Shown: positions 17,047 to 26,918 of the stretch, piece by piece | How positions within the stretch are numbered: position 1 is the first letter of the stretch | How the letters are laid out: each line of letters begins with the position of its first letter | Source: Acidobacteriota bacterium | GTDB taxonomy: Bacteria; Acidobacteriota; Thermoanaerobaculia; Multivoradales; Multivoraceae | Assembly (NCBI GenBank): GCA_003388555.1 | Contig: QQVD01000053.1 | Location: 1-64,000, forward strand | Direction: 5' to 3' | Length of the DNA: 64,000 bases | Notes under the pieces: model-generated | What the model was told of the DNA's origin: nothing | Database searches by the model: none | What the model saw: only the letters and a program-made list of their open reading frames with translations | Translations under genes and position numbers: made by a program

Positions 17047-18309
17047 TCAGCCGACGCCCCAACTGGCTGCGCCGGCGGCGAGCTCCGCGCCGCGCGCGGC
17101 GCGCTCGATCCAGCAGCCGCCGAGCACCCGGCTGCCGCGGTAGAAGACCGCCGCCTGGCCCGGCGCGACGGCGGACTGGGGAGAGGCGAAACGCACCGCG
17201 ACCCGCCCATCGCCGAGCGGCCGCACCCGCGCCGCGACGCCTTCGTGACGCGAGCGGATGCGCACCGTCACCTCGTCCCGGGTCGCCGCCTCGAGATCGC
17301 TGCCGATCCAGTGCAGCCGCTCGCCCAGCAGACCTTCGGCGAGCAGATCCTCACGCCCGCCGACGACGACCCGATTCGCCCGCGGCTCGACGCCCAGCAC
17401 GTAGAGCGGCTCCGGCGCGGCGATGCCGAGGCCGCGGCGCTGGCCGACGGTGTAGCGGTAGTAGGGCTCTGCCCGCCCGAGCACCCGACCGTCGCGGGTG
17501 CTCACCTCGGCGCCTTCGTTGGCAGGCTCGGCGCCTTCGCCGGCAGCCGACGCGGCGAGCTCCGGCCGCAGGCGCACCTGCTGCTCGACGAACTCGCGCA
17601 CGCCGGATCCGACGAAGCACACCTCCATGCTCTCCCCCTTGCCGGCGACGACCAGACCGGCCCTCGCCGCCAGCGCTCGCACCTCCGTCTTGGTCAGCTC
17701 GCCGAGCGGGAACTCGACTGCCGCGAGCTGCTGCTGGTCGAGCTCGAACAGGAAGTACGACTGGTCCTTGGAGAGATCGCGGGCGCGGTGCAGCTCGAGC
17801 TCGCCGCGGCGGCTGCCGTCGCCGGGCACGATGCGGGCGTAGTGTCCGGTGGCGACCTTCGCGGCGCCGAGCGCGGCGGCGCGCTCGAGCAGCAGATCGA
17901 ACTTGACGAAGGTGTTGCAGCGCACGCACGGGCTCGGCGTGCGCCCTTCGAGGTAGTCGCGCACGAACGGATCGACGACGCGCTGCCGGAACTCCTCGTC
18001 GAGCCGCAGCGTGTAGTGCGGGATCCCCACCTGCTCGGCGACGACGCGGGCGTCTCCGAGATCGAGGGCGCCGCAGCAACGACCGTTACGCGGCGTCTGC
18101 ACCGCGTCCCAGAGCAGCATCGAGAGCCCGATCGCAGGCCGACCCTGCTCGGCGTAGAGCGCCGCGACGACCGAGGAATCGAGCCCGCCGCTCATCGCGA
18201 TCGCCACCCTGGCCGCGGCCGGGACGCCGGAGACCGCCGCGCCCTCCGGCCGCTCCGCTGCGTGGTCGGCGTCGACGGTCGGCGCCGGGTTCCAGTTCCA
18301 ACGGCTCAC
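17047..18309 (-). CDS. mnmA: tRNA-specific 2-thiouridylase MnmA
   Basis: A 420-residue ATP-pyrophosphatase that thiolates U34 of tRNA-Lys, -Glu and -Gln. The PP-loop SGGLDSS is at 40-46, the first catalytic Cys is in SPCVRCN (about 128), and the second, persulfide-accepting Cys is in MEVCFVG (about 231). GHYAR and DQSYFLF are further family motifs. GTG 18309 overlaps the stop of the upstream cysteine desulfurase by 4 nt (GTGA), so sulfur donor and thiolase are co-translated. It has an extra 35-residue N-terminal leader and a variable loop around 245-262. Confidence 0.95.
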   Translation of the reverse strand: MSRWNWNPAPTVDADHAAERPEGAAVSGVPAAARVAIAMSGGLDSSVVAALYAEQGRPAIGLSMLLWDAVQTPRNGRCCGALDLGDARVVAEQVGIPHYTLRLDEEFRQRVVDPFVRDYLEGRTPSPCVRCNTFVKFDLLLERAAALGAAKVATGHYARIVPGDGSRRGELELHRARDLSKDQSYFLFELDQQQLAAVEFPLGELTKTEVRALAARAGLVVAGKGESMEVCFVGSGVREFVEQQVRLRPELAASAAGEGAEPANEGAEVSTRDGRVLGRAEPYYRYTVGQRRGLGIAAPEPLYVLGVEPRANRVVVGGREDLLAEGLLGERLHWIGSDLEAATRDEVTVRIRSRHEGVAARVRPLGDGRVAVRFASPQSAVAPGQAAVFYRGSRVLGGCWIERAARGAELAAGAASWGVG

Positions 18310-19493
18310 GACGCCACCCGCGCGGTGGCGCGCCGCAGCGCCTCGCTCTCGCGTCCGAGCGCCGCCACCAGGGCATCGACCTCGTCGACGGTGTTGGGCA
18401 GGCCGCAGGAGATACGCAGGGTCGCCAAGGCCTCTTCCTCACTCAGTCCGAGCGCCAGCAGGGTCGGGCTCGCCTCCACTGCTCCCGAGGAACAGGCCGA
18501 CCCCGTCGACACCGCGAAGCCGGCGAGATCGAGCCGGATCAGCAGCTCCTGGGCGCGCACCCCATGGAACCGAACACTGGTGGTGTTGGGGAGGCGGGGA
18601 GTGTCGGTGCAGTGCAGCGTGCACCCCTCGATCGAGGCGAGCAGGCCGCGCTCGAGACGGCGTCGGAGCCGGCTCAGGTGGTCGGCACGATCGTCGAGCT
18701 CCTCGGCCGCCAGGGCACAGGCGACGCCGAGGCCGACGATCGCCGGCACGTTCTCAGTCCCGGCGCGGCGTCGGCGCTCCTGGCTGCCGCCGACCAGCAG
18801 GGGCTCGATCTCGATCCCGCTCCTGATCCAGAGCGCGCCGCTGCCGAGCGGGCCGTGGAACTTGTGACCACCGAGGACCACGAAGTCGGCGCCGAGTGCA
18901 GCGACGTCCACCGGCACCTTGCCGACCGCCTGCACCGCGTCGCAGAGCAGCAGCGCCCGGTGTCGCCGGCAGCGCTCGGCGACCTCGGCCACCGGCTGCA
19001 GCGTGCCGATCTCGTTGTTCGCCAGCATCAGAGCCACCAGCACGCTGCGCTCGGCGCCGCCGCGCGCGCGCAGCCCGGCGAGCTCGGCCTCGACGTCGGC
19101 AGCGGCGACGCGGCCGTCGCTGCGCGGCGGCACCCGCACCACCTCGGCCCCCTGTGTCGCGGCCCGCTCGGCCGCCGCCAGCACCGAGGGGTGTTCGAAC
19201 GACGCGACAACCAGCGCCGGCGGCGCTGACCTCCTCGACGCCTCACCGCTGATCAGCCCGGCGATCACCGCGTTGTTCGCCTCCGAGCCCGACCCGACGA
19301 ACACCACCTCCTCGGGCCGCGCCGCGAGCAGATCGGCGACCTGACGTCGCGCCTGCTCGACGGCTGCGCGCGCCGCCCGCCCGGAAGCGTGCAGCGACGA
19401 CGGGTTGGCGTGTCGCGCGCCGAGCCAGACGTTCATCGCCGCGACGACCCTCGGGTCTGGCGGCGAAGTGGCGTTGTGGTCGAAGTAGGGCAC
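18306..19493 (-). CDS. Cysteine desulfurase (NifS/IscS family)
   Basis: A 395-residue PLP enzyme that converts cysteine to alanine and carries the sulfur as a persulfide. The PLP Lys is in GGHKFHGPLGSG (about 211), and the persulfide Cys is in the loop STGSACSSG (about 334). FDHNATSPPDP and GSGSEANN are group I motifs. GTG 19493. No scaffold (IscU) or regulator (IscR) is adjacent; the partner is mnmA, translationally coupled downstream, so its main local role is likely tRNA thiolation, although Fe-S cluster supply cannot be excluded. Confidence 0.93.
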   Translation of the reverse strand: MPYFDHNATSPPDPRVVAAMNVWLGARHANPSSLHASGRAARAAVEQARRQVADLLAARPEEVVFVGSGSEANNAVIAGLISGEASRRSAPPALVVASFEHPSVLAAAERAATQGAEVVRVPPRSDGRVAAADVEAELAGLRARGGAERSVLVALMLANNEIGTLQPVAEVAERCRRHRALLLCDAVQAVGKVPVDVAALGADFVVLGGHKFHGPLGSGALWIRSGIEIEPLLVGGSQERRRRAGTENVPAIVGLGVACALAAEELDDRADHLSRLRRRLERGLLASIEGCTLHCTDTPRLPNTTSVRFHGVRAQELLIRLDLAGFAVSTGSACSSGAVEASPTLLALGLSEEEALATLRISCGLPNTVDEVDALVAALGRESEALRRATARVAS

Positions 19494-20109
<616 letters not shown>

Positions 20110-22803
20110 ATGCATTCTAGCGACGCCACACCGATCCGGTCCCGCGTGACCATGGCGACCTCGGCGGCCTCCGCCGCCCTCGCACTCGTCGTCTGGCTGG
20201 TTCTGCTGGTGCCCGGCGGAGCGACCGCGCAGCCGGTGCCGGAGGACGCCTCGCCCGAGGAAACCGAGAGCGCCGCACCGGACCGCGAGGACAGCGGCCG
20301 CAACGGCAAGATGGGCCGCCGCGAGATCCAGCGCCGCACCGAAGCGCTGCCGCAGCGCTACCAGGAGTGGCTTCGCGACGTCGAGGTGCTGATCAGCGAC
20401 GAGGAGCGCGTCGCCTTCCTCGAGATCGAGCGCGACCACCAGCGCGACGCCTTCATCGAGCGCTTCTGGTCGATCCGCGACCCCTACGCCGAGAACGCAC
20501 GCAACGAGTTCCGCAAGCGCTGGTACGACCGGCTCGCCGAGGCTCGGCAGCTCTTCGGCAGCGGCGACGACGACCGCCGCCGCTACTACCTGCTGAACGG
20601 CGCTCCCACCGCGCGCCTGCCCTTCCAGTGCACCACCGCCGTCTTCCCGATGGAGCTCTGGTACTACCGCCGCTCCGAGCGGGTCGCCTACGAGTTCACG
20701 CTGCTCTTCGTGCGCAAGTACGGCCGCCCCGAGTACTCGCTTTGGACGCCCTCGGATCGCCTCGACGCCGTGTTCAGCCGCATGAGCGGCCCGATCTCGG
20801 GCGATGCTCCGAGCCTGCAGGAGGCGTTCGAGGACATCTACACCTGCAAGGACGGCCAGCTGGTGCTGCCGACCATCCTGCAGGTGCTGAACCGGCCGAT
20901 GGAGTTCGACATGCTGCTGGCTCGCATCGAGCGACCGTCGGAGAACCCGTCGCCGGAGTGGCTCGCCACCTTCGCCTCGTACTCGACCGACGTGCCGGAG
21001 GCGGCAGCGACCTTCCCGGCCGAGGTCTCGGTGCGTTTCCCGGAGCGCGTCAAGACCCGGGTGGTGGTGGAGACGACGATCGCCGTGCCGCTCAGCGAGC
21101 TGTCGCTCTCCGAGCTCGGTGCCTCGCGCTCCTACAACCTCGCCCTGGTCGGCGAGGTGCTGCGCGACGGCAAGTTGTTCGAGACCTTCCGCTACCGCTT
21201 CGACGTTCCCTTGGCCGGCGACGACGACCCAGAGACCGGCGCCGAGGCCGACGCCGACGAGATCCTGCCGTTGATCTTCGAGCGCCGGTTGCGCCCGGGC
21301 ACCTACCGCTGGGTGATGCGTCTCGAGGACATCCCGGGGCGGCGCTACTTCCGCGATGAACGCGAGGTCGAGGTTCCGCACCTCGACTCCCCGGTTCCCG
21401 ACGAGGCGACCCGCGAGGCTCTCGACGCCGCCGAGGCGGTGCTCAGCGCCGACCGGGTGACCCTCCAGATCGTGCCGCCGATCGCCGAGATGCAGACCGG
21501 CTACACCCGCTTCGACACCCTGGTGACCGGCGCCGACAAGATCGCCGAGGTGCGCTTCTCCCTCGACGACCGGGTGCGGATGCAGAAGCGGTTCGCCCCC
21601 TACTCGGTGGAGCTCGACCTCGGCAGCGTGCCGCGCACCCACCGGCTGCGGGTCAGCGCGCACGACGAGTCCGGCGCCGAGCTCGCCTCCGACGAGTTGG
21701 TGCTCAACCAGGCGCGCAACGCCTTCAGGGTGCGACTGATCCAACCGGCCAAGGGCGCCCGTCACAGCGATCGGCTGCGCGCCATCGCCGAGGTCGACGT
21801 GCCGGACGGCAGCTTCCTGCAGAAGGTCGAGTTCTTCGTCGGTGAGGAGTTGCTGTCGACGGTCTACCAGGAGCCCTGGGAGGCGATCGTCGATCTGCCC
21901 GATCGCGAGGAGCTCACCTACGTGCGGGCGCTGGCGACGCTCTCGGACGGCGCCACCGCCGAGGAGCTCGTGTTCATCAACGCACCCGACTACCTCGAGA
22001 CCGTCGAGATCCAGTACGTCGAGCTCTACGCCAGCGTCGTCGACCAGAGCGGCCGTCCGGTGGAGGGTCTCGCCGAGGACGACTTCCTGGTGCGCGAGGA
22101 CGGCGTGGCGCAGGAGGTGCGTCGTTTCGAGAAGGTCGACTCTCTGCCGATCCACATGCAGGTGATGATCGACACCTCAGCCTCGATGGAGGAGAACCTG
22201 GCGCAGACCCAGCAGGCGGCGCTGGCTTTCTTCGACACCGCGATCAAGCCCAAGGACCGCGGCGCCCTGATCACCTTCAACGACCACCCGCGACTCGCGG
22301 TCGAGGCCACCAACGATCCGCGCACGCTCGCGGGCGGTCTCGCCGGTCTCAAGGCGGAGCGCGGCACGGCGCTCTACGACGCGCTGATCTTCGGCCTCTA
22401 CCATCTCAACGGGATCAAGGGTCAGCGTGCCATCCTGCTGCTCTCGGACGGCAAGGACGAGTCGAGCCGCTTCGAGTTCGAGGACACCCTCGAGTACGCC
22501 CGCCGGGCCGGTGTGGCGATCTATCCGATCGGGCTGGCGATCAAGGGCCGCGACTCCCGGCAGGCGCGCGGCCAGCTGGTGCGCTTCGCCGAGGAGACCG
22601 GCGGCAACGCCTTCTTCATCGACGGGGTGGGCGAGCTCGCCGGCGTCTACGCCCAGATCGAACGCGAGCTGCGATCGCGCTACCTGCTCACCTACCAGTC
22701 GAGCAACGACGGCGACGATCAGGACTTCCGCAGCGTCGAGGTCGAGGTCCCCACGCTCGGCCGCGGCGCCGAGGTCAAGACCATCCGCGGCTACTACCCG
22801 TAG
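20110..22803 (+). CDS. GWxTD-domain and VWFA-related domain exported protein
   Basis: An 897-residue protein with a signal peptide (hydrophobic run ALALVVWLVLLV, cleavage likely after ATA). Residues about 75-240 match the GWxTD-type domain found in Acidobacteria and Bacteroidota (YQEWLRDVEVLISDEER, FIERFWSIRDP, RRYYLLNGAP). A middle region of beta-sandwich-like repeats follows (about 300-650). A C-terminal von Willebrand A domain of the acidobacterial VWFA-related type spans about 680-890: MIDTSASM supplies the MIDAS metal site (Asp about 688), with LLSDGKDES and SRYLLTYQSS, the latter typical of the family end. Function is unknown; an envelope adhesion or protein-binding role is inferred. 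ATG 20110 was preferred over ATG 20152 because it retains the basic n-region. Confidence 0.82.
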   Translation: MHSSDATPIRSRVTMATSAASAALALVVWLVLLVPGGATAQPVPEDASPEETESAAPDREDSGRNGKMGRREIQRRTEALPQRYQEWLRDVEVLISDEERVAFLEIERDHQRDAFIERFWSIRDPYAENARNEFRKRWYDRLAEARQLFGSGDDDRRRYYLLNGAPTARLPFQCTTAVFPMELWYYRRSERVAYEFTLLFVRKYGRPEYSLWTPSDRLDAVFSRMSGPISGDAPSLQEAFEDIYTCKDGQLVLPTILQVLNRPMEFDMLLARIERPSENPSPEWLATFASYSTDVPEAAATFPAEVSVRFPERVKTRVVVETTIAVPLSELSLSELGASRSYNLALVGEVLRDGKLFETFRYRFDVPLAGDDDPETGAEADADEILPLIFERRLRPGTYRWVMRLEDIPGRRYFRDEREVEVPHLDSPVPDEATREALDAAEAVLSADRVTLQIVPPIAEMQTGYTRFDTLVTGADKIAEVRFSLDDRVRMQKRFAPYSVELDLGSVPRTHRLRVSAHDESGAELASDELVLNQARNAFRVRLIQPAKGARHSDRLRAIAEVDVPDGSFLQKVEFFVGEELLSTVYQEPWEAIVDLPDREELTYVRALATLSDGATAEELVFINAPDYLETVEIQYVELYASVVDQSGRPVEGLAEDDFLVREDGVAQEVRRFEKVDSLPIHMQVMIDTSASMEENLAQTQQAALAFFDTAIKPKDRGALITFNDHPRLAVEATNDPRTLAGGLAGLKAERGTALYDALIFGLYHLNGIKGQRAILLLSDGKDESSRFEFEDTLEYARRAGVAIYPIGLAIKGRDSRQARGQLVRFAEETGGNAFFIDGVGELAGVYAQIERELRSRYLLTYQSSNDGDDQDFRSVEVEVPTLGRGAEVKTIRGYYP

Positions 22804-22891
22804 CGTTCCAGCACCCGTCGTTCCCGGGTTCCTCGAGCGTCGGTTCGTCCCCACAGCGTCCCCACGCCCGCAGCCGCCACGCCGGAAGCAA

Positions 22892-23485
22892 CTACTCGAG
22901 GCGTGGGATGTAGTCGCTGCGCAGCAGAGCGTAGAGGTAATGGTCGACGCGCTCGCCGTGCAGCCGGAAGTACTGCCGCAGGGTGCCCTCGCGCACGAAG
23001 CCGAGCTTCTCGAGCACCCGCGAGGAGGCGACGTTGCCGACCGCGCAGCGGGCCTCGATGCGCTCGATCGGCGAGCGCACCAGGAGGTCGGGCATCAGCT
23101 GGGTCAGGGCCTGGCTCATCGTGCCCTTCCCCTGGGCTTCGGGTGCGAGCGCGTAGCCCAGCTCGGCGAGGCCGTGCTCCCAGTTGCCGACCACCAGGGT
23201 GATCCAGCCCACGGCGCGGTCGTTGCGCTCGATCATCCACTGGAAGCGCTCTCCGCGCCCGGCGAAGAGATCGCCGTCGGCGTGCGCCTGGATGTCCGCC
23301 CGGAGCTGCGCCACCGAGACGTCGCGCAGCGGTTGGAAACGGCGCACGCTCTGCGCCCGGCGCCAGCGGTAGAGAAGCGGCGCATCGGCGAGCTCGGCGA
23401 CGCGCAGGCTGACGCGGTCGGTCGCTGCCGCGGTGGCTCCGACCGAGGGCTCGGTACCTCTTCGCCACGGGATCATCGTCGTCAT
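22892..23485 (-). CDS. GNAT family N-acetyltransferase (RimJ/RimL-like)
   Basis: A 197-residue acetyl-CoA-dependent acyltransferase. Motif A with the CoA pyrophosphate loop is at LAPEAQGKGTMSQALTQLM, and motif B has the typical NVASSRVLEKLGFVREGTLR of the RimJ/RimL subgroup, which acetylates N-terminal amines of proteins or small-molecule amines. Substrate cannot be told. It converges with the VWFA-protein gene and lies 26 nt downstream of the glycosyltransferase gene on the same strand. Confidence 0.88.
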   Translation of the reverse strand: MTTMIPWRRGTEPSVGATAAATDRVSLRVAELADAPLLYRWRRAQSVRRFQPLRDVSVAQLRADIQAHADGDLFAGRGERFQWMIERNDRAVGWITLVVGNWEHGLAELGYALAPEAQGKGTMSQALTQLMPDLLVRSPIERIEARCAVGNVASSRVLEKLGFVREGTLRQYFRLHGERVDHYLYALLRSDYIPRLE

Positions 23486-23511
23486 CGTCCAGCGACCCTC
23501 ACTGCTGAATC

Positions 23512-25197
23512 CTACGCGGCCGCCTCGATGCGGCCACGCCGCAGCCGCCGCCCGGCGCGGCGCGCCAGACGACGGCGCATGCCGCGCCCCGAGCCCTCGC
23601 TGACGCAGACCGCGATCAGGCCGAGCGCGAAGAGTGCCTGGAACGGCAGCGCCCAGAGCAGTCCGAGCCTCGCCGCCTGGACGCAGCCCCAGACCAGCTG
23701 CAACCCCAGCGCGAGGCTGAGGCAGCGCCCGGCGTCGAGACGCAGCAGGCCGACTCGACGGGCTCGCGCCTCGGAGCCGACCCAGGTGGCGACCTCGGGG
23801 CGCAGCACCTGGGCTCCGCTACTGCCGACCGGCGTCGATCGACGCCCGGCGCGCTGCGCCGCCTCCGGCCTCGAGGGCTCGTCGGCGACCGGCTCGCGGT
23901 CCCGCCGGCCCGACTTCGGGGTGCGCACGAACTCGCCGCCCGGCGAGATCAGTCCCCGCAGGGCCGCCGCCGCGTTGTGCACGCTCATGCCGACGCCCAG
24001 GGCCACCAGCGCCGGGTGCAGCGCCAGGGCGGAGAGCACCGAGCGGCCGGCGAGACGCTGGCCGACGGCATAGAACACCGCCAGCGCCCCGGTCGCCAGG
24101 AGCAGCAGGGCGAGATCGAGCACGACCAGGGACTCGAGACCGACGCGGACGCGGGCGAAGGCGGCCCACGGCATCAGCCCCGCCACCAGCACCAGGGGCA
24201 CGTAGCCGAGGTTGCTGCCCAGGTGCAGCAGCGCCTCGAGTCGGGCCCGCAGCGACAGCGATCCCTGCCGCAGCAGCGCCGGAAGGAGCTTGCGCAGCGT
24301 CTGGGTCGACCCCTGGGTCCAACGCCGCTGCTGGGTGCGGAAAGAGCGCAGGTCTGCGGGGAGCTCCGCCGGCGCTTCGATCTGCTCGCAGAAGACGAAC
24401 CTCCAGCCGGCGAGCTGGCTGCGGTAGGAGAGATCGAGGTCCTCGGTCAGGGTGTCGTGCTGCCAGCCGCCGGCCTGCTCGATCGCCTGCCGTCTCCACA
24501 CTCCCGCGGTGCCGTTGAAGTTGAAGCAGCATCCGGAGCGGAAACGTCCACGATGCTCGACCAGGAAGTGGGCGTCGAGCAGCACTGCCTGCAGCCGCGT
24601 CAGCAGCGACTGCTCGCGGTTGAGATGAGTCCACCGCGCCTGCACCATGCCGACCCGGGGGTCGCTGAACGGCTGCACGGCGCGGAGCAGGAAGTCCGGC
24701 AACGGCAGGAAGTCGGCGTCGAAGACCGCCAGCATCTCACCGCGCGCTCGGCGGAGTCCCCAGGCGAGGGCGCCGGCCTTGTAGCCGTGCCGGCTGCCGC
24801 GACGCAGATGCTCGATATCGACCCCGCGCGCCGCCGCCGCGCGCACCACGGCCTCGACCTCCCGGCTGGTCGCGTCGTCGGAGTCGTCGAGCACCTGGAT
24901 CTGGAGCAGCTGCGACGGATAGTCCAGCGCCACCACACTCTCGACCAGGCGGGCGGCGACACGGGGCTCGTTGTACAGCGGCAGCTGGACGGTGACGGAT
25001 GGGAGCTCGGCGCCGGCCGACCGACCGCCCTCGGTGCTCAGCGGCTGGATCGCAGCGCCGGCGAGGGTTCGACGCACCAGCAGCAGCCGGTGCACTCCGA
25101 GCACTCCCAGCAGCCCGAGAGCCCCGTAGTAGAGCGCCAGGAGAACACCGTCCCAAGGCTCGAGCAGCAGCCAGACGGGGGGCGTCCAGTCGATCAC
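23512..25197 (-). CDS. Family 2 processive glycosyltransferase (cellulose synthase-like)
   Basis: A 561-residue inner-membrane glycosyltransferase. TM segment about 15-38, then a GT-A catalytic domain with VQLPLYNEP, the substrate Asp in QVLDDSDD, DAD in AVFDADFLP, TED in DTLTEDLDL, and QRRW in TQQRRWTQGS (about 85-320), followed by several membrane helices (about 330-420). These motifs mark CESA/ceramide-glucosyltransferase-like processive enzymes. The C-terminal part has a charged linker (about 425-500) and two more helices. The sugar and polymer are unknown; no BcsB-like partner is present, so mannan, glucan or glycolipid are all possible. GTG 25197. Confidence 0.85.
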   Translation of the reverse strand: MIDWTPPVWLLLEPWDGVLLALYYGALGLLGVLGVHRLLLVRRTLAGAAIQPLSTEGGRSAGAELPSVTVQLPLYNEPRVAARLVESVVALDYPSQLLQIQVLDDSDDATSREVEAVVRAAAARGVDIEHLRRGSRHGYKAGALAWGLRRARGEMLAVFDADFLPLPDFLLRAVQPFSDPRVGMVQARWTHLNREQSLLTRLQAVLLDAHFLVEHRGRFRSGCCFNFNGTAGVWRRQAIEQAGGWQHDTLTEDLDLSYRSQLAGWRFVFCEQIEAPAELPADLRSFRTQQRRWTQGSTQTLRKLLPALLRQGSLSLRARLEALLHLGSNLGYVPLVLVAGLMPWAAFARVRVGLESLVVLDLALLLLATGALAVFYAVGQRLAGRSVLSALALHPALVALGVGMSVHNAAAALRGLISPGGEFVRTPKSGRRDREPVADEPSRPEAAQRAGRRSTPVGSSGAQVLRPEVATWVGSEARARRVGLLRLDAGRCLSLALGLQLVWGCVQAARLGLLWALPFQALFALGLIAVCVSEGSGRGMRRRLARRAGRRLRRGRIEAAA

Positions 25198-25301
25198 GAC
25201 GGCCCTCCGCCGAGCGCTGCCGCACGCTCCACCGCGGCTCGCCCAGACGAGGTTCCCGGCCTTTGCAGGCCTGGCGCTCTGTGCGAGCCTCGCGACAGGC
25301 G

Positions 25302-26918
25302 ATGCACGTCACCGGCAACGAACCCACCGCCCGCGCCGCGACCCACCCGGCAGGGGGCGGCGACGACCACTGCCCGGACAGCGGGCACCCGCCGGGCTGG
25401 CGCCGCATCGCGACGCGCTGCGGCGCGCCGGCGACGCTGCTCGGCTGCTTCCTCGGGCTGGCACTGCTGCGGCACTTCGATCGTTCTCCGGGGCTCTTCT
25501 ACACCGTGCTGTTCGCAGCGTATACGGCCCTGGTTTTCTCCGCCCGGCGCAGGCCGCGACAGGTCTCCTGGCGCGAGATGATCGCGGTGGCGGCGGTAGC
25601 CCGGCTGCTGGTCCTCTGGTTGCCGCTCAGCCTCTCCGACGACCTCTACCGCTACGTCTGGGACGGGCGGGTGCTGGCGGCGGGGGCCGATCCCTATCTC
25701 ACATCGCCGGACGACCCGAGCCTGGCGTCTCTGCGCGACGAGCTCTGGGAGCTCACCGCCCACCGCTCGGTGGAGAGCGTCTATCCGCCGCTCGCCCAGA
25801 CGGCATTCAGGTTCGCGGCGGCGTGGCCCGATCCGATCCTCGCCTTCAAGGCAGTGGTCGCCACCGTCGACCTGCTGGGCTGCCTGCTGCTCTGGCTCTG
25901 CGCCGTGCGCCTGCGGCTGCCGACCGCGAGAGTCCTCTGGTACGCCTGGAATCCGCTGGTGATCCTCGAGGGCGCCGGCATGGGGCACCTGGACCCGATC
26001 GGGGTCGCCGCGGCGATCGCAGCGACCGCGCTGCTGCTCGCGGCGCCCAGGGCCCGCGGCGCAATGGCGGCGACCGGCGCCGCGATCGCGGCCGGAGGAG
26101 CGGCCGCGGCGGGCATCCTGACCAAGCTCGTGCCGGTGGTGGCTGTGCCGGCATGGATGCTGCTCGCCGCCACCCGCCGACACGCCGTCTCCTTCGCCGC
26201 CGCCGCGGGGCTGGTCAGTGCCGCGACGCTGCTCCCGATCGTCCTGCGCAGCGGCGGCCTGCCCCCCGGGCTGGTGCGCTACGGGGTCTCGTGGGAGTTC
26301 AACGGCCCGCTCTTCGAACCGCTCTGGAGGTTCTACGATCGCATCGACCTCACTCAGTTCCTCAAGTCCCAGGTGCCCCGGCTCGGCGCCGAGGCGCTCT
26401 ATCCCTGGATCTACCCCCAGCTGCTCGCCAAGGTGACCCTCGCGGTGCTGCTCTGCGCGCTCCTCCTCCTCGCCCTGCATCGGGCGATGGCGCGAAGCCG
26501 CCCAGCACGCGGTCCGGAGGTCGTGGAGCCGCTGCGCGCAGTGGACCAGGGGCACGAGCGCAGGGCGCTGCTGGCGGTGCACCGCAGCTTCGCCGCGGTG
26601 ATGTTGTGCACGGCGACCCTCTATCCCTGGTACCTGGTCTGGGTGCTGCCGACGGCGGCCCTGCTGCGACGCCACGAGTGGCTGGTCCTCAGCGCCTCGA
26701 TGCAGGCCGCCTACCTCCCGCGGCTGGTCGGGGGCGAGCTCTATCCCTCCTACTTCCTGCTGGTCTGGTCGCCCTTCCTCGCCGCTTTCGCCTGGCGGCT
26801 GTGGCGCCGGCGCAGGCCGAACAGCCCGACGGGCGATCGGCGCGGCGACCAGCCCGGCAACGGACGGAAATCCGCCGTCTCGCCGCACTCGGCGCCGGCC
26901 GGATCGGAGGGGCGGTGA
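25302..26918 (+). CDS. Polytopic membrane glycosyltransferase (GT-C, mannosyltransferase-like)
   Basis: A 538-residue integral membrane protein with about 10-12 hydrophobic helices. Features of polyprenol-phosphate-dependent GT-C enzymes (DUF2029/MptB type) include an early acidic motif SLSDDLYRYVWDGR with the catalytic-type Asp pair, VYPPLAQ, and WNPLVILEGAGMGHLDP. It would transfer a sugar, often mannose, from a lipid carrier on the outer face of the membrane. It is divergent from the processive GT2 gene and overlaps truA by 4 nt. ATG 25302. Confidence 0.78.
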   Translation: MHVTGNEPTARAATHPAGGGDDHCPDSGHPPGWRRIATRCGAPATLLGCFLGLALLRHFDRSPGLFYTVLFAAYTALVFSARRRPRQVSWREMIAVAAVARLLVLWLPLSLSDDLYRYVWDGRVLAAGADPYLTSPDDPSLASLRDELWELTAHRSVESVYPPLAQTAFRFAAAWPDPILAFKAVVATVDLLGCLLLWLCAVRLRLPTARVLWYAWNPLVILEGAGMGHLDPIGVAAAIAATALLLAAPRARGAMAATGAAIAAGGAAAAGILTKLVPVVAVPAWMLLAATRRHAVSFAAAAGLVSAATLLPIVLRSGGLPPGLVRYGVSWEFNGPLFEPLWRFYDRIDLTQFLKSQVPRLGAEALYPWIYPQLLAKVTLAVLLCALLLLALHRAMARSRPARGPEVVEPLRAVDQGHERRALLAVHRSFAAVMLCTATLYPWYLVWVLPTAALLRRHEWLVLSASMQAAYLPRLVGGELYPSYFLLVWSPFLAAFAWRLWRRRRPNSPTGDRRGDQPGNGRKSAVSPHSAPAGSEGR

